Of a stretch of 64,000 bases of DNA, positions 62,487 through 64,000 are shown piece after piece. The notes under the pieces were generated by a model, which was not told where the DNA came from, did no database searches, and saw nothing but the letters and a program-made list of their open reading frames with translations. The number at the start of each line of letters is the position of its first letter. Position 1 is the stretch's first letter. This stretch comes from Alteromonas sp. M12. Lineage in GTDB: Bacteria; Pseudomonadota; Gammaproteobacteria; Enterobacterales; Alteromonadaceae. A program made the position numbers and the translations under genes. The stretch lies in NCBI RefSeq assembly GCF_037478005.1, contig NZ_CP144164.1:2480001-2544000 (forward strand). The letters are read 5' to 3'.

Positions 62487-63116
62487 TTATTTGGTTATTG
62501 CTGTCACGCGATATGGGGCTTCAGAAAACTGGATCTGATTGCCCTGCTCTAGCCAGTCTCCGGTAATTACTGCATGATGTTCATCGAGATAAATTTCGGC
62601 AGGAATAGAGTCTCTGTCAACATTATCGAAATAAAACTGCAAGCCGGTAACTGACGGCATTAGGAACGACAAAAAGCTGCCCATATCATCAAAAAACACT
62701 GTGTATTGCTGATACAAATCTTGTAACTCTTGATGTGTATATTGCTGTTTTAAATAAGAAGGTTTAGTTTCCAACTGAACTGACATGTCACATTGATTAT
62801 TATTTTCTAATAGTTCAAATTCGACAATTGCTTTAGCTTGGCTTAATGCTTTTTCGGTGGGTAACAAAAACCGGTTTTCAGGCGTTACTGTAACAGGTAG
62901 TGTGACTTTTTGAGTGACTATATTAGCGGTTTTAATTTCACATAAATCGCCATTTCTGACGTTTTTAAAACCAAATGCAAATTGCAATGCAGGTGTTTCT
63001 TCATTATCGATTTTTTTAAGGTGACTGTAAAAACTTGAGTATTCAACTGAAAGTGTATCAGCAAAAGCCAAACCACAAAAACTAAACAACACTAAGGTAA
63101 AACTTAAGATTTTCAT
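62487..63116 (-). CDS. DUF2987 family exported protein
   Basis: A 209-residue protein with signal peptide (MKILSFTLVLFSFCGLAFA), followed by a beta-rich mature part with the DUF2987 pattern (SVEYSSFYSHLKKID and FAFGFKNVRNGDLCEIKTAN; a second Cys at NNQCDMSVQL). This family occurs in Alteromonas, Shewanella and Vibrio relatives; function is unknown. It overlaps the Bax-like gene by 4 bp (ATGA-type overlap), so the pair is co-translated. The protein is probably periplasmic. Confidence 0.82.
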   Translation of the reverse strand: MKILSFTLVLFSFCGLAFADTLSVEYSSFYSHLKKIDNEETPALQFAFGFKNVRNGDLCEIKTANIVTQKVTLPVTVTPENRFLLPTEKALSQAKAIVEFELLENNNQCDMSVQLETKPSYLKQQYTHQELQDLYQQYTVFFDDMGSFLSFLMPSVTGLQFYFDNVDRDSIPAEIYLDEHHAVITGDWLEQGNQIQFSEAPYRVTAITK

Positions 63117-63964
63117 ACTGGTAAAAACTTCCTATTGAAACGTATCATATTGATTAACTCTTCGATATATTCATCACCCCGCTGGGAGTAACTTTTCAAC
63201 CCTTTGGCTAGCTTTTCTGCTGTAATTTGTTTGTCGTTTTCACGCAAAGATAGACGAATCGCCCTTAACTCTTTATACGCATCATGTCGATTTAAATTGC
63301 GGAAATAGGTACTCACTGCGTGATCCAAACTTTTAAACTTAGCCACCTCATGAGCGGCATCTTCATTTCGCCGTTTTGGTACAAAACCGCACCCTTTTCG
63401 GAAACACCAAAGTCCAAAAAAATTATAACCTTTTTGAGCAAATCGAGAGGTTCCCCAAGCTGACTCGTTCGCTGCTTGCATAAGCACCAACTCAACAGGA
63501 ATAATGTCTATTCGACGCATTAATCGGTCCACGATTGAATTCAAATCGTCGTCAGGGTCAACGCGATATTCTTTCACTAGTGAATCGAGTCTCTTTTGCT
63601 GCAAATAACTAAAAGGCAATTGTTGTTCAATTGCGTTTTTTATTTCATTCAGAAAATCCCGTTTTTGAATAATCACTTTATTGTGATGATGAATTGCAGG
63701 TAACAAATAGTCGAAAAATGCTTTTTTCCGTTCCGTAATTGATTGTATCTTAGCGAAGTTAGGCATTTTTTGTTCTACATAAGGAGCGATATTTTGCTCA
63801 TCAAAAGGATCTAACTCCTTTGGTGGAAATAAAAATGGGTAACTTAACACTACAGCGCCAAACACCCAGATTATTCCCAAATAGAGAATCCGTCTAGGGC
63901 CTGGAAAGTCAACGTTATGCATCAAATGTAGTATCTCCATCAGACCCTTGTTGTTGGGTCTCAT
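63113..63964 (-). CDS. Bax-like glucosaminidase-domain protein
   Basis: A 283-residue protein with one N-terminal membrane segment (YLGIIWVFGAVVLSYPFLF) and a C-terminal glucosaminidase (GH73-like) domain. The likely catalytic Glu is in ANESAWGTSRFAQKGYNFFG, and the second conserved patch reads SLDHAVSTYFRNLNRHDAY. It resembles E. coli Bax. It should act on peptidoglycan in the periplasm. Three in-frame ATG codons lie near the start (63964, 63940, 63922) and the sequence does not decide between them. The promoter falls outside the window. Confidence 0.85.
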   Translation of the reverse strand: MRPNNKGLMEILHLMHNVDFPGPRRILYLGIIWVFGAVVLSYPFLFPPKELDPFDEQNIAPYVEQKMPNFAKIQSITERKKAFFDYLLPAIHHHNKVIIQKRDFLNEIKNAIEQQLPFSYLQQKRLDSLVKEYRVDPDDDLNSIVDRLMRRIDIIPVELVLMQAANESAWGTSRFAQKGYNFFGLWCFRKGCGFVPKRRNEDAAHEVAKFKSLDHAVSTYFRNLNRHDAYKELRAIRLSLRENDKQITAEKLAKGLKSYSQRGDEYIEELINMIRFNRKFLPV

Positions 63965-64000
63965 CGTTTAAATTGTTATTGTCTGTACTGTTACCGTAAC

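Noticed and set aside
1..64000. CRISPR array, prophage or integrative element
   Set aside because: There are no regularly spaced repeats, integrase, transposase or phage genes in the window.

Overview
The window is a contiguous stretch of chromosome from a gammaproteobacterium, most likely a marine member of the Alteromonadaceae (Alteromonas, Glaciecola or Paraglaciecola type). The reasons are the gene order pyrD-zapC-rlmL-uup ... rmf-fabA and fnr-uspE-ttcA, the presence of ZapC, Rmf, FabA, CcoNOQP and DUF2987/DUF3466 proteins, and an AT-rich base composition. This placement is inference from synteny and protein likeness. I saw no rRNA, tRNA, CRISPR array, insertion sequence or prophage gene.

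Layout. 1-8.5 kb is a conserved core: truncated pyrD, zapC, rlmL, a glutaredoxin-like gene, uup, a secreted DUF3466 protein, rmf and fabA. 8.7-12.8 kb has a small ribbon-helix-helix-like protein, a periplasmic solute-binding protein and an AcnA-type aconitase. 13-16.1 kb is a periplasmic sugar-oxidation module (GMC oxidoreductase, gluconate-2-dehydrogenase subunit 3-like protein, DUF1080 protein). 16.5-21.3 kb holds cbpM-cbpA, a glycerol dehydrogenase behind a perfect FNR box, a Na/Pi transporter and a CsbD protein. A 1.2 kb AT-rich stretch without genes follows, then two unrecognised envelope proteins, a DEDDy exonuclease and the ydbH-ynbE-ydbL envelope-lipid operon; ynbE (59 aa) is easy to miss.

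28-41 kb is rich in ion transport: a P2-type cation ATPase, a tandem universal stress protein with a Kef-type antiporter, a CvrA-type K+/H+ antiporter and a yhiI-rbbA-yhhJ export operon. 41.6-47.6 kb has a GNAT acetyltransferase, glgC, a structured intergenic region with a candidate small RNA, and a FixLJ-like two-component system whose kinase keeps the His and Arg of oxygen-sensing heme PAS domains. 48-60 kb has a second Kef-type antiporter, a Fur-box-preceded pair of complementary bacterioferritins, ccoNOQP with fixH-ccoI-ccoS-safE, fnr and uspE, then ttcA, rssA, a DUF2987 protein and a Bax-like glucosaminidase.

How it fits together. Much of 17-60 kb reads as a low-oxygen and energy-stress neighbourhood: a heme-PAS FixL/FixJ pair, FNR itself, FNR boxes before gldA, ccoN and uspE, a high-affinity cbb3 oxidase with its assembly factors, iron storage, glycogen synthesis, cation ATPases and antiporters, and universal stress proteins. 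A 15-bp motif shared (13/15) upstream of the GNAT gene and upstream of glgC may be a FixJ-type site. The most novel-looking item is the candidate Hfq-type sRNA (about 43923-44038) between glgC and fixJ.
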